From NCBI RefSeq assembly GCF_016887565.1, contig NZ_CP069396.1:8476001-8540000 (forward strand): a stretch of DNA of 64,000 nt, given 5' to 3'. Shown piece after piece: positions 37,468 through 46,590 of the stretch; positions within the stretch are counted from its first letter, which is position 1; every line of letters begins with the position of its first letter. Under the pieces are notes generated by a model that searched no databases, was not told where the DNA came from, and saw only the letters and a program-made list of their open reading frames with translations. This DNA is from Archangium violaceum (GTDB lineage Bacteria > Myxococcota > Myxococcia > Myxococcales > Myxococcaceae). The translations under genes and the position numbers were made by a program.

Positions 37468-38541
37468 TCAGACGCCCAGGCTGGCGCCCGCCTCCAGCCC
37501 CGACAGACGGGCCCGGACGAAGCCATCGTCCACGGTGATGTCGCGGCGGCGGTGCTCCGGGGCCTCGAACATCACGTCCGCCATGACGTGCTCGAGGATG
37601 GAGCGCAGACCGCGAGCCCCCAGGCCCTTGTCCACGGAGAAGCGCACCACCTCGCGCAGGGCGCCCTCGGTGATCTCCAGCTCGATGCCGTCGAGCCCCA
37701 GCAGCTCCCGGAACTCCCGGACGATGGAGTCCGGGGGCTCGGTGAGCACGCGCAGCAGCTCCGGCTCGCCGAGCAGATCCAACTGCACCACCACCGGCAG
37801 GCGTCCGAGGAACTCGGCGAGCATGCCGAAGTCCACCAGTTGCTTGGTGGTGATGCGCCGGCGCACCTTGGAGGGCTCCTGGGCGCCGAAGCCCAGGGGC
37901 CGAGAGTCGACGTTGCCGCCGTACTCGTGCAGGTCGGAGAAGGTGCCCGCGCAGATGAAGAGGATGTCCCGGGTGTCGATGGGCACGAAGTCACCGCGAT
38001 TCCACGCCTGGGTGACATTCATGGGGACGAAGACCTCGCGGCCCTCGAGCAGCTTGAGGAGCGCTTGCTGAACTCCCTCGCCGCCGATGTCCCGGCTGCC
38101 CGCCCCGTTGCGGGCGCCCTGGGAGCGCCGGGCGATCTTGTCCACCTCGTCGATGAAGATGATGCCCCGCTGGGTGTCCTCGACGGAGTGGTTGGCCTTG
38201 AAGAGCAGGTCGGCCACCATCACCTCCACGTCCTTCCCGTAGTACCCGGCCTCCGTGTACTCGGTGGCGTCCACGGTGGTGAACGGCACGGAGAGGATCT
38301 CCGCCAGGTTGCGGGCGATGTGGGTCTTCCCGCTTCCCGTCGGCCCGATGAGCAGGATGTTGGACTTCTTGAGCAGCGAGGTGCGTCGCATCCGGCGCGC
38401 CTGGACGCGCTTGAGATGGTTGTGGGCCGCGATGGCCACGGCCCGCTTGGCCGCGTCCTGCCCGATGACGTACCTGTCGAGCCGCTCGTAAATCTCCCTC
38501 GGGGTCATCAACGGCGAGTCCCTGCGTGCGGATGACTCCAT
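37468..38541 (-). CDS. ClpX-like AAA+ unfoldase lacking the zinc-binding domain
   Basis: A 357-residue AAA+ ATPase closely related to ClpX: IYERLDRYVIGQDAAKRA, Walker A GPTGSGKT (66-73), Walker B IIFIDEVDK (127-135), DIGGEGVQQALLK and GARGLRSILE. The pore loop reads GYYG (99-102) instead of GYVG. The N-terminal C4 zinc domain (about 60 residues) is missing, and the RKH-loop region reads MNVTQAWNRGDF, so that loop is absent. The ClpP-binding tripeptide is kept as LGF (216-218). It is thus a divergent paralogue that may still dock on ClpP but use different substrates or adaptors. ATG 38541 has GGGGAGGG close upstream. Frames open further upstream are shadow of speA. Confidence 0.87.
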   Translation of the reverse strand: MESSARRDSPLMTPREIYERLDRYVIGQDAAKRAVAIAAHNHLKRVQARRMRRTSLLKKSNILLIGPTGSGKTHIARNLAEILSVPFTTVDATEYTEAGYYGKDVEVMVADLLFKANHSVEDTQRGIIFIDEVDKIARRSQGARNGAGSRDIGGEGVQQALLKLLEGREVFVPMNVTQAWNRGDFVPIDTRDILFICAGTFSDLHEYGGNVDSRPLGFGAQEPSKVRRRITTKQLVDFGMLAEFLGRLPVVVQLDLLGEPELLRVLTEPPDSIVREFRELLGLDGIELEITEGALREVVRFSVDKGLGARGLRSILEHVMADVMFEAPEHRRRDITVDDGFVRARLSGLEAGASLGV

Positions 38542-38766
38542 GTACCCTCCCCTTGGCTCCATACGGGCTCTCGGACCTCCTTGGGGGAAGGGTAGGAATC
38601 CGATGGAGGACAGCCCACCCACGGCGCAGAGAAGGGGGGAGCCGCTGGGGCCGTTCGCCTGCCTGCCCCTCAACCAGGAGTTGAATGGCGGGGGGATTCC
38701 CGATACTTCCCGCGTCAATCGTTGTTGCAGCAAGTCCACCCATAGACCGGGAGAGCAGGAACGCCG

Positions 38767-40785
38767 ATGCCACCGAACACCCCTCCGCACCGCTGGACCA
38801 TCGCCGACGCCCAAGAGACGTACGGTATCCGCAACTGGGGCTCGCCCTACTTCGGCGTCAACGAGAAGGGTCACGTGTGCGTCCACCCGGACGGTCCCTC
38901 GGCTCCGAACATGGACCTGAAGGAGCTGGTGGACGAGGTGCGGCGCCGGGGTATCGGCCTGCCGTTGCTGATCCGTTTCACGGACGTGCTGCGCCACCGG
39001 GTGATCCACCTGAACCAGGCGTTCCGCAAGGCCATCGCCGAGCACAACTACAAGGGCCTGTACCAGGGCGTCTACCCCATCAAGGTGAACCAGCACCGGT
39101 ACGTGGCGGAGACCATCGTCGAGACCGGCAAGCAGTTCGGCTACGGCCTGGAGGCCGGGAGCAAGCCGGAGCTGCTGGCGGTGATGGCGCTGCTGGACCA
39201 GGAAGACGCGCTCGTCATCTGCAACGGCTACAAGGACGAGGAGTACGTCGAGACGGCGCTGCGCTTCTCGCGCCTGGGCCGCAAGGTGATTCTCGTGGTG
39301 GAGAAGCCCTCGGAGCTGCCGCTCATCGCCGAGGTGGCGCGCAAGACGGGCATCCAGCCGCGGCTGGGCATGCGGGTGAAGCTGTCCACCCGCGGGGCCG
39401 GCAAATGGGAGGCCTCGGGCGGAGACCGCTCCAAGTTCGGCCTGTCCTCCTCGGAGCTGATGAGCGCCATCGGCTTCATGAAGGAGACGGGACTGCTGCC
39501 GTGCTTCGAGCTGCTGCACTTCCACCTGGGAAGCCAGATCTCCAACATCCGCAACGTGAAGAACGCGTTGCGCGAGGTGGGCCGCTTCTACGTGGAGGTG
39601 GCGCGCCTGGGGGCTCCGCTGAAGTACCTGGACGTGGGCGGCGGCCTGGGCGTGGACTATGACGGCTCGCAGACGAACTTCACCTCGTCCATGAACTACA
39701 CCACGGAGGAGTACGCCAACGACGTGGTGTTCTCCGTGATGGAGGCGTGTGACAGCGCGGGTGTGGCGCACCCCAACCTGGTGTCCGAGTCGGGCCGCGC
39801 CGTGGTGGCGCACCACGCGGTGCTGGTGGTGGACGTGCTGGGCACCAGCGAGTTCGATCCGGTGAGCGTGCCGGAGAAGGCGGACGACAAGGCGCCCTCG
39901 GTGGTGCGCAACCTGATGGCCACCTTCAAGGACGTGACGAACAAGAACCTGCTGGAGGCCTACCACGACGCCCAGGACTACAAGGAAGAGACCCTGACGC
40001 TCTTCTCCCTGGGACACCTGTCGCTGGAGCAGCGGGTGATGGCGGAGAACATCTTCTGGGCGCTCTGCCACAAGATCATGCGGATCGCGCGTGAGTCGGG
40101 CGAGGTCCCCGAGGAGCTCGAGGCGCTGGAGAAGCAGCTGTCGGACACCTACTTCTGCAACTTCTCGGTGTTCCAGTCGCTGCCGGACTCCTGGGCGATC
40201 GACCAGCTCTTCCCCATCATGCCCATCCACCGGCTCAACGAGCGGCCGTCGCGGCAGGCGGTGCTGGCGGACATCACGTGTGACTCGGACGGGAAGATCG
40301 ACCACTTCATCGACAAGCGCGAGGTGAAGGACGCACTCGAGCTCCACCCGCTCAACAACGATGACTACTACCTGGGCATCTTCCTGGTGGGCGCGTACCA
40401 GGAGATCCTGGGAGACCTGCACAACCTCTTCGGAGACACGCACGCGGTGCAGGTGTCGCTGGCGCCGAACGGGGGTTACCTGATCGACCACGTGGTGGAG
40501 GGCGACACGGTGACCGAGGTGCTCAACTACGTGAGCTACAACAAGGACGACCTGGTGGCGAAGCTGCGCAAGTCCACCGAGGTGGCGCTGCGCAACGGCC
40601 GGCTGACGCTGGACGAGTCGCGCCAGCTGCTGCGTTTGTACGAGGAAGGCCTGACGGGCTACACGTACCTGGAGCGCGAGGTGGACGCGTCCTTCGTCGC
40701 GGGCCACGGGCAGCAGCTGCGCCTGGTGCCGCAGGACGCGGGCGCTCCCGGCGGCAAGGCCCCCGTGCCGCCCACCGGCACCTGA
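38767..40785 (+). CDS. speA: Biosynthetic arginine decarboxylase
   Basis: PLP enzyme converting arginine to agmatine, the first step of one polyamine route. The 672-residue length and sequence match the SpeA family: the PLP-binding Lys106 is in YPIKVNQHR, with the HFHLGSQISN and DVGGGLGVDYDGS motifs, and NPDR-like C-terminal GGYLIDHVVEG. ATG 38767 has AGCAGGA 7 nt upstream. It is divergent from the ClpX-like gene by 225 bp. A hairpin terminator follows. It may feed the deoxyhypusine-synthase-like enzyme at 52871. Confidence 0.95.
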   Translation: MPPNTPPHRWTIADAQETYGIRNWGSPYFGVNEKGHVCVHPDGPSAPNMDLKELVDEVRRRGIGLPLLIRFTDVLRHRVIHLNQAFRKAIAEHNYKGLYQGVYPIKVNQHRYVAETIVETGKQFGYGLEAGSKPELLAVMALLDQEDALVICNGYKDEEYVETALRFSRLGRKVILVVEKPSELPLIAEVARKTGIQPRLGMRVKLSTRGAGKWEASGGDRSKFGLSSSELMSAIGFMKETGLLPCFELLHFHLGSQISNIRNVKNALREVGRFYVEVARLGAPLKYLDVGGGLGVDYDGSQTNFTSSMNYTTEEYANDVVFSVMEACDSAGVAHPNLVSESGRAVVAHHAVLVVDVLGTSEFDPVSVPEKADDKAPSVVRNLMATFKDVTNKNLLEAYHDAQDYKEETLTLFSLGHLSLEQRVMAENIFWALCHKIMRIARESGEVPEELEALEKQLSDTYFCNFSVFQSLPDSWAIDQLFPIMPIHRLNERPSRQAVLADITCDSDGKIDHFIDKREVKDALELHPLNNDDYYLGIFLVGAYQEILGDLHNLFGDTHAVQVSLAPNGGYLIDHVVEGDTVTEVLNYVSYNKDDLVAKLRKSTEVALRNGRLTLDESRQLLRLYEEGLTGYTYLEREVDASFVAGHGQQLRLVPQDAGAPGGKAPVPPTGT

Positions 40786-40816
40786 GCCAGACGTAGCGCA
40801 CAACAGCTGTAGCGAG

Positions 40817-40854
40817 AGCCCCGGGCACCCTCAGGTGTCGCGGGGCTTTCTCTT
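40817..40854 (+). terminator. Intrinsic terminator of speA
   Basis: AGCCCCG (40817-40823) pairs with CGGGGCT (40841-40847), with inner CACC/GGTG pairing and a CTCA loop, followed by TTCTCTT. It ends the speA transcript. Confidence 0.7.
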
Positions 40855-40911
40855 GGAACGCGAGGGGCCGAATTCGGGCAATCCACGGAATATCAGTTTA
40901 AGGTGTCGAGC

Positions 40912-42885
40912 ATGACCCGACCCCTCTTCCGCCGAACAGGATTCGCCTTCCCCGGGCCCGCGCTGCTCTTGCTGCTCTGGAGCCTGCTGCCCGGCTTCCT
41001 TCCCACCGCATCCGCCGCCACCGGAGATGGCAACCCCTCCGACACCAACATCGTGTACGTCGGGCGATGGGACAAGAGCGTCGCCAACGCCTACAAGAGC
41101 TACTGGTCGGGCGCCTACTTCCGGGTCAACTTCACGGGTACGAGCGTGCGGCTCCGGCTCGCCGCGGCCGCCCACCTGCATTTCAGCATCGATGGCAGGC
41201 CCGACGTCGACCTTCCCGGCGCCACCGGGACCGTCAATCTGACGCCCACGCCGCTGGCCGCGGGGGTCCACACCCTGCGGGTCGCCGTCCACTCCGAGTT
41301 CGATGTCATGCAGTTCCAGGGACTGGTGCTGGACGCCGGGGCGACCACACAGGCGCCCGCTGCCCGGGCCCATCGCATCGAGTTCATCGGGGACTCCATC
41401 ACCGCGGGCTGCTGCGCGCTGAGCGAGTGGGCCCTGAGTGATTACGCGTGGCGCGTGGGGGAGATCCTCAACGCCGACCACACGCAGATCGCCTACTCCG
41501 GAATCTGTCTGCAGAACGGAGTCAAATGCTCCTCTCCGAACAGCCTCGGGATGAGCCAGCAATACTTCAAGCTGCAGACCGTGGACTATCCGTCCTCGCC
41601 CGCGTGGGACTTCAGCCGGTACCAGCCCGATGCCGTGGTCATCAACCTGGGCACCAACGACCACAACTTCGGAGTCTCCGACGCCACCTTCCAGGCCACC
41701 TACACCACGTTCCTGCAGGACCTCCGGGCGCGCTACCCCAGTGCCTGGCTCTTCGCGGTGCGCCCCTTCGGCGGGTACAAGGCCGCGTCCACGGTAGCGG
41801 CCGTCAATACCCGCATCTCCGCGGGAGACACCCGCCTGGCCTACGTGGACACCACGGGCTGGGTCACGGTCGGCACCTCGGACTACAGCCCTAACGACAA
41901 CCTCCACCCGTCCGACAGTGGCCATGTGAAGATCGCCAACCTTCTGGCGCCGTTCATCGCCAAGACGGTCCGATGGGATGTCCCCTTCTCGGATGACTTC
42001 ACGGATGGCAACGCCAATGGCTGGCAGACCTACGGGGGCGCCTGGTCCGTCTCCAGTGGCAAGCTGACCGTCGCGGCCAACCCGGGGGCCAAGGCCGTGG
42101 CCTACGGCCCCCAGTTCTCCAACTTCACCTACGACGCCGATGTCTCCCCGGGAGCCACTGGCAACGCGGGACTGGTGTTCCGCGCCAGCCGGTTGGCGAT
42201 CGGCCCGGATGCCTATCAGGGCTATTACGCCGGCATCAATGCCAACACCGTGGTCCTGGGCCGGGCGGATGGCGGCTGGACCGTCCTGTCGGCCGTGGCG
42301 ATTCCCACCTCCACGAATCCCACGCGGCATCTGCGCGTGGTGGCCGTGGGCTCCTCCTTGAAGGTCTACGTCGATGACATGGTGACGCCCCGCATCTCCG
42401 TGACGGATGCCACCTTCGTGTCCGGAGCGGTGGGCGTCAGGACCTTCGAGGCTCAGGCCACGTTCGACAACCTGTCGGTCCGCGCCCCCTCCCGCTTCGA
42501 GTCCTCCTTCCAGGGCTATTTCATTCGCCACCAGGACTCACGGGGGAAGATCAGCAACTTCATCTCGCCCGCGGAAGACGCGGAGTGGAGGCTCGTCCCG
42601 GGTCTGGCGAACGCCTCGGCGATCTCCATCGAGTCCGTGAACTACCCCGGCTACTACCTGCGGCACCGCGACGGCCAGATCTGGATGGACGCCAACAACG
42701 GCACGGCGCTGTTCCAGGCGGATGCGACCTGGTGGAAGCGCGCCGGACTGGCGGACAGCACGCGGATCTCCTTCGAGACCTACAACTTCCCGGGCAGCTA
42801 CATGCGGCATCGCGGCGGCCTGCTCTACTCGGAGCCCATCTCCACGAGCCTGGATCGCAGCGACGCGACGTTCCGCGAGTATTGA
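40912..42885 (+). CDS. Secreted SGNH-hydrolase esterase with AbfB carbohydrate-binding domain
   Basis: A 657-residue exported enzyme; signal peptide about 1-36. Domains: a CE2-like N-terminal jelly roll (about 45-145), SGNH hydrolase (about 155-350) with nucleophile Ser162 in FIGDSITAG, Asn249 in LGTNDHN and the DxxH pair Asp329/His332 in PNDNLHP, a concanavalin-like domain (about 355-520), and a C-terminal AbfB/CBM42-type domain (about 530-657; YFIRHQDSRGKISN, YYLRHRDGQIW, YMRHRGGLLYS are its threefold repeats). It probably deacetylates a plant-type or arabinose-containing polysaccharide outside the cell. ATG 40912 has AAGGTG upstream. Confidence 0.86.
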   Translation: MTRPLFRRTGFAFPGPALLLLLWSLLPGFLPTASAATGDGNPSDTNIVYVGRWDKSVANAYKSYWSGAYFRVNFTGTSVRLRLAAAAHLHFSIDGRPDVDLPGATGTVNLTPTPLAAGVHTLRVAVHSEFDVMQFQGLVLDAGATTQAPAARAHRIEFIGDSITAGCCALSEWALSDYAWRVGEILNADHTQIAYSGICLQNGVKCSSPNSLGMSQQYFKLQTVDYPSSPAWDFSRYQPDAVVINLGTNDHNFGVSDATFQATYTTFLQDLRARYPSAWLFAVRPFGGYKAASTVAAVNTRISAGDTRLAYVDTTGWVTVGTSDYSPNDNLHPSDSGHVKIANLLAPFIAKTVRWDVPFSDDFTDGNANGWQTYGGAWSVSSGKLTVAANPGAKAVAYGPQFSNFTYDADVSPGATGNAGLVFRASRLAIGPDAYQGYYAGINANTVVLGRADGGWTVLSAVAIPTSTNPTRHLRVVAVGSSLKVYVDDMVTPRISVTDATFVSGAVGVRTFEAQATFDNLSVRAPSRFESSFQGYFIRHQDSRGKISNFISPAEDAEWRLVPGLANASAISIESVNYPGYYLRHRDGQIWMDANNGTALFQADATWWKRAGLADSTRISFETYNFPGSYMRHRGGLLYSEPISTSLDRSDATFREY

Positions 42886-43062
42886 GCGGGAAACACGCGT
42901 CAACACGGGCTGCTCGGACACCCGGGCGTCTTCGCCACCAAGACGGACTGCGACTACACCGAGTACAACTGGCCGCATGGGAGTGATCGGCCCACCCGCT
43001 CCCGCCAACTCCACGCCGTAATCGCCCCCTGAGCTCATCATCGAGGGACTCGAGCTGACGCG

Positions 43063-44385
43063 CTACAGTTCCACGCGCAGCAGGAAGAGGCGGCCGCGGC
43101 TCGCCGTGACGCGTGTCCCTCCCAGCTCGGCCTCACCCCACACCGTGCCGAGCACGAGGAGCGCGCCGTCCGGCAGCGGCGCCACCTGGGCCACCCTGAC
43201 GCCCGACTGGCCCTCGCCGCCCACCGCATGCAAACGATGAGTCGCGAGCAGCTCCGTGGTGGCGGAGCGCCGCCGGAGGATGCTGCCCGTCCCCGCCTCA
43301 TCGCCCGAGAGCGTCACCACCTCCGCCGAAGGCGAGACCCAAAGGATGCGCTCGCCGCGTGGAAGCACCGCCACACTGTCCTCCCGTCCATCCACGTTCC
43401 CATGCAGCAGCAGGGGCGCGCAGGGGCTCTCCGTCGAGGGAACGCACTGCACCGGCTTGCCCGCGAAGGTGCTCTCTCCTCCGAAGACCCGAACGAGGGC
43501 GAGGTAGTCTCCCGATCGGGTGAAGAGCAGGGGCTCGAAGTACCCTGACAATCCCTTCAGCCCCCCGGAGGCCCGCGGAGTGCCGTCGGGCCCGAGCTGT
43601 CTCCACGCCGCATGGCGCCCTTCCGGATCCGACCACGGGGACGAGCCTCCCGCCAGCGCCGTGCCATCTTCCCGCGTCACCTGTCCCGACACGACGATGC
43701 CCAGGCTCGGTGCCTGTTTCCGGAAGACGAGTGAGCCCTCGGCGTCGTAACGCAGCACCCCCGCGGGTGGATTTTCATGGACGCAGTACCCTTCGAGCAC
43801 CGTCACGCTGCCCGAGGCATCCAGGCTCAACGGGCCCGCATCGCACATCGCGTCCTGTCCCCAGAGGGGACGCCCGTCCGGCGCGTAACGCACCAGCAGG
43901 TGATTGCTCCTCAGAGGAGAGCTCCCCAGGTCCCCGCCATTCTGCTGGTGGGCCCACAGGAGCACGTCGCCTCCGGAGGTGATGGCGAGCTGCCCCCCGT
44001 ACCAACCGGCTCCCGTGGTGACAGTCCGGGTCCACACGGGCTTCCCCTGGGGCGTGTACCGGCCCAGGTGGAAGCTGCGAACGGTCTCGGGGTCGGCGAG
44101 CCCCGCGGTGAGGGCGAAGCCGCCATCTGGGGCCACCGCCAGACTGTTGCCGAAGTACCCTTCGGGACTGAGCCTCAGCTCAGTCGTGCCGCGCAGTTCG
44201 AAAGCTTGGAGCTGGTCACTCCCCTCCACGGGGGGTGAAGGCTGGGGCTCTGGAGAGGAGGGCTGCTCCTCGAAATCCCGCTCCAGCACCTCCGGGCCCT
44301 CCGTTCGCGAACAAGCGAGCAGTCCCATCAGCGCGAGGCTCGCGAGCGAGCCGGACCCCCGTGCTCTTCCCCACCTGACCGCCAT
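43063..44385 (-). CDS. Lipoprotein of unknown function with repeated beta-propeller-like segments
   Basis: A 440-residue lipoprotein; the signal peptide ends in LMGLLAC. The mature part has no known family in my recall, but it contains repeated segments such as GYFGNSLAVAPDGGFALTAG, GGDVLLWAHQ and GDYLALVRVFGG, which recall a delta-60/VCBS-like propeller in which each blade reports a value and a time or progress state. The region SSPEPQPSPPVEG is a proline-rich spacer after the lipidation site. ATG 44385 has GGGAGG 6 nt upstream. Its function is unknown. Confidence 0.7.
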   Translation of the reverse strand: MAVRWGRARGSGSLASLALMGLLACSRTEGPEVLERDFEEQPSSPEPQPSPPVEGSDQLQAFELRGTTELRLSPEGYFGNSLAVAPDGGFALTAGLADPETVRSFHLGRYTPQGKPVWTRTVTTGAGWYGGQLAITSGGDVLLWAHQQNGGDLGSSPLRSNHLLVRYAPDGRPLWGQDAMCDAGPLSLDASGSVTVLEGYCVHENPPAGVLRYDAEGSLVFRKQAPSLGIVVSGQVTREDGTALAGGSSPWSDPEGRHAAWRQLGPDGTPRASGGLKGLSGYFEPLLFTRSGDYLALVRVFGGESTFAGKPVQCVPSTESPCAPLLLHGNVDGREDSVAVLPRGERILWVSPSAEVVTLSGDEAGTGSILRRRSATTELLATHRLHAVGGEGQSGVRVAQVAPLPDGALLVLGTVWGEAELGGTRVTASRGRLFLLRVEL

Positions 44386-44530
44386 CGTGCGCCTCCCTGG
44401 TGCGTGCGAGACGCTGGGCATCCCCCTGGGTGGCGACAACCTCCGACCGCACGGCGTGTCACGGAGGGCACACCGGGCCGGGTCGGGCTACGGCCGTCTG
44501 GCGTGACGGCGGTCCAAGCCAGGTGGGGTA

Positions 44531-44655
44531 AGTCCTTTCAGGAGGGAGGTCCCGGTCGCGCTCGGGAGCAACTGGTCTGACAGTCAGACCAGTTCGTCCG
44601 GAGCGCGCCCGGAAGGTGCCCCATCCTTTCCTGCAAGAGCACCCCTGAAAGAACT
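44531..44655. repeat. Nested inverted-repeat element, about 125 bp
   Basis: The outer arms are AGTCCTTTCAGG (44531-44542) and CCTGAAAGAACT (44644-44655), complementary at 11 of 12 positions. Near the centre is a perfect 12-bp inverted repeat, AACTGGTCTGAC (44570-44581) and GTCAGACCAGTT (44583-44594), around one A. It lies in a 283-bp gap between two minus-strand genes. The inner palindrome could be an operator (TetR- or GntR-like) or part of a MITE. No target-site duplication is visible. Confidence 0.55.
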
Positions 44656-44668
44656 GACTCCAGCTGGC

Positions 44669-45145
44669 TCAGTGCGCGCTCTCCTGGATCTCGGACGAGA
44701 GGGTCGGGAGGCCGCCCGGCTGGGTCAGCTCATTCATTCCCCGCCCCAGGTCTTCGCCCAACCGCTCGATGTGCCCGGCGGAGAGGAGCCGCCGCACGAG
44801 GGGAAAGAGCATGGAGCGCTCCTCGGCGACGTGCGCTTCGACGGAGGCGCGGAGTTGGACCAGGGCGGGCTCGAACTGCATGTCGCTGACGTCGAGGTGG
44901 ATCAGCTGCGAGATCAACGCCTTGGCCTCGCCATGGTCATCATAGGCGTGATGAACCAGCTCATCCGTCTCGGCCAGCTTCACCTCCGGGTAGAAGTACC
45001 GCTCTTCCAACTGCGTATGCAGGGTGAGCAGCCAGGCGAGACGGTGGAACAGCTGGGCTCGCTCTTCCCCTTTCGCCACCGACACCTGCTGGAAAAGCAG
45101 CTCGGCTTCCTCGTGCTGCCGCGTCAAGAGCTCGATCGGGTCCAT
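44669..45145 (-). CDS. Hemerythrin HHE domain protein
   Basis: A 158-residue four-helix protein. The iron-ligand pattern is present: His in LLTRQHEEAE, LLTLHTQLEERYFYPE (His/Glu pair), VHHAYDDHGEAK and SVEAHVAEERSMLFP. HHE proteins bind a diiron centre, sensing or storing oxygen or iron. ATG 45145 is preferred: a GGAG lies 10 nt upstream and the conserved DPIELL begins there. In-frame starts at 45163 and 45190 lack ribosome sites. It is followed by the nested inverted repeat. Confidence 0.88.
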   Translation of the reverse strand: MDPIELLTRQHEEAELLFQQVSVAKGEERAQLFHRLAWLLTLHTQLEERYFYPEVKLAETDELVHHAYDDHGEAKALISQLIHLDVSDMQFEPALVQLRASVEAHVAEERSMLFPLVRRLLSAGHIERLGEDLGRGMNELTQPGGLPTLSSEIQESAH

Positions 45146-45234
45146 ACCCGGGAGGCTCCGCATCGGAGCGGGGGCGGGCAAGCCGCTCATCCCTGAATGC
45201 TGGGCTGCCGGGCTGCCGTGGCCACAGCTCCCCG

Positions 45235-46590
45235 TCAGCCGTGTTTTACCTCCACCGGGGCGAGCGGCGTACCCTGCGCCGAGAGCCGCTCCTCCAGCCG
45301 GTTGCGGATGTAGTCCACGTGCAGGCGCAGGTCGTAGAACTCGTCCATGTAGCTCAGCGGCACCTTCACCCCGCCAATCTCATGATCGAGCTGCTCGAGG
45401 AGCTGCAGATCCTTGCGCACCTGCTCGGGGTCGGGCACGCCGCGCAGGCGCTCATCGATGACCCGCAGCCGCGCGTACCAGCGGTAGATGCGCGAGCGAA
45501 TGCTCCAGCGATACACCGGCGGGGTGAGCCGCAACAGCGGCACCAGCACCACGAAGAGAGGGACGAGCAGGACGACGAACCGGTTGATGAGCGCCGCGAG
45601 CCAGAAGGGCAGCACGCGCCGCAAGAAGTCCGGGCCGTGCGTCAGGTAGTACCGCGACTGCTCGTTGACGGGCAGCTCGGTGAGCGTGTCATTGGGGAAC
45701 GTCCCGGGCTCGCTGAGCAGATCCCCTCCCCGGTGGATCTGGACCGCGGCCTCGGCCAGCAACGCGACCACGGCGGGATGCACGTTCTTGCGCGCCACCA
45801 GCACCGCCGCGGGCGCCACCATCCGCACGTCCCGTTCCGGCAGGTTGTGCGCCAGATCCAACGAGCCGGGGTGCAACGTGACGGGAGACAGATAGCGGAA
45901 CCGGCGAGCGTAGGAGTGGGCCTGCTCGAAGCTCATCAACCGCACCCCGGGCGTGGCCAGCAGCTCGGTGAGGAAGTGCGCGGTGGGCCCCACGACGAAG
46001 AGGGCCGCGTCGACCGACCCCTCACGCAGCGCCGCCACGGCCTTGTCCCCGCCCATGTCGACGAGCGTGGTGCCGGACTTCTCGCCCAGCGCTCCGCCCG
46101 CTTTCAGCAGCTCCAGGGCCAACGGCCGCACGCCACTGCCCTCCGCTCCGACCGCGATGCGCTTGCCCGCCAATTGGTCGATCCGTCCCAGTCCGGGCTC
46201 TCCCCGGTAGAACACCCACACCGGCTCCAGGTACAGGCTCGCCAGCGAGACCAGTCCCCGCCGGCGCTCCTTGTCGACGGGAGCCGTTCCACCCTGGACG
46301 ATGGCGACATCGACACCGGAGTCCGGATCGCCCAGCAGCGCGTAGTTCTCGAGCGAGCCGGCCGTCTCCCGGACGACGAGCTCGATCCCCGCTGCCGCGA
46401 AGTGCTCGGCGTACTGCTGGGCCACCGCGTGGTACATGCCGCTGGCGGAACCGGTGGCGATGACGACCTTCCTGGGCGGAGCCGGTTCGACGAACTGCCA
46501 CGTCACGGCCACCACCACCGCGAACACCACGGCCACCAGCGCGGCCACGCGCACCATGTCCAGACGCGACATCAGTGTCCGAGGACTCAC
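45235..46590 (-). CDS. TAXI-family TRAP solute-binding protein with C-terminal membrane segment
   Basis: A 451-residue protein. A signal anchor (about 10-32) precedes a TAXI-type periplasmic binding domain: VVIATGSASGMYHAVAQQYA, VDVAIVQGG, LASLYLEPVWVFYR and KRIAVGAEGSGVRPLAL. The C-terminal 110 residues hold a strong membrane segment (about 335-365, FWLAALINRFVVLLVPLFVV) and a basic helical domain. No TRAP permease gene is adjacent. GTG 46590 has GGGAGA 8 nt upstream and is preferred over upstream in-frame starts. It may be a sensor rather than a transporter part. Confidence 0.8.
   Translation of the reverse strand: MSPRTLMSRLDMVRVAALVAVVFAVVVAVTWQFVEPAPPRKVVIATGSASGMYHAVAQQYAEHFAAAGIELVVRETAGSLENYALLGDPDSGVDVAIVQGGTAPVDKERRRGLVSLASLYLEPVWVFYRGEPGLGRIDQLAGKRIAVGAEGSGVRPLALELLKAGGALGEKSGTTLVDMGGDKAVAALREGSVDAALFVVGPTAHFLTELLATPGVRLMSFEQAHSYARRFRYLSPVTLHPGSLDLAHNLPERDVRMVAPAAVLVARKNVHPAVVALLAEAAVQIHRGGDLLSEPGTFPNDTLTELPVNEQSRYYLTHGPDFLRRVLPFWLAALINRFVVLLVPLFVVLVPLLRLTPPVYRWSIRSRIYRWYARLRVIDERLRGVPDPEQVRKDLQLLEQLDHEIGGVKVPLSYMDEFYDLRLHVDYIRNRLEERLSAQGTPLAPVEVKHG

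Noticed and set aside
37468..40803. Open minus-strand frame of 1111 residues running through clpX-like and speA
   Set aside because: Only the first 357 residues from ATG 38541 are ClpX-like; the rest is the antisense shadow of speA with His/Val/Leu/Arg-biased composition.
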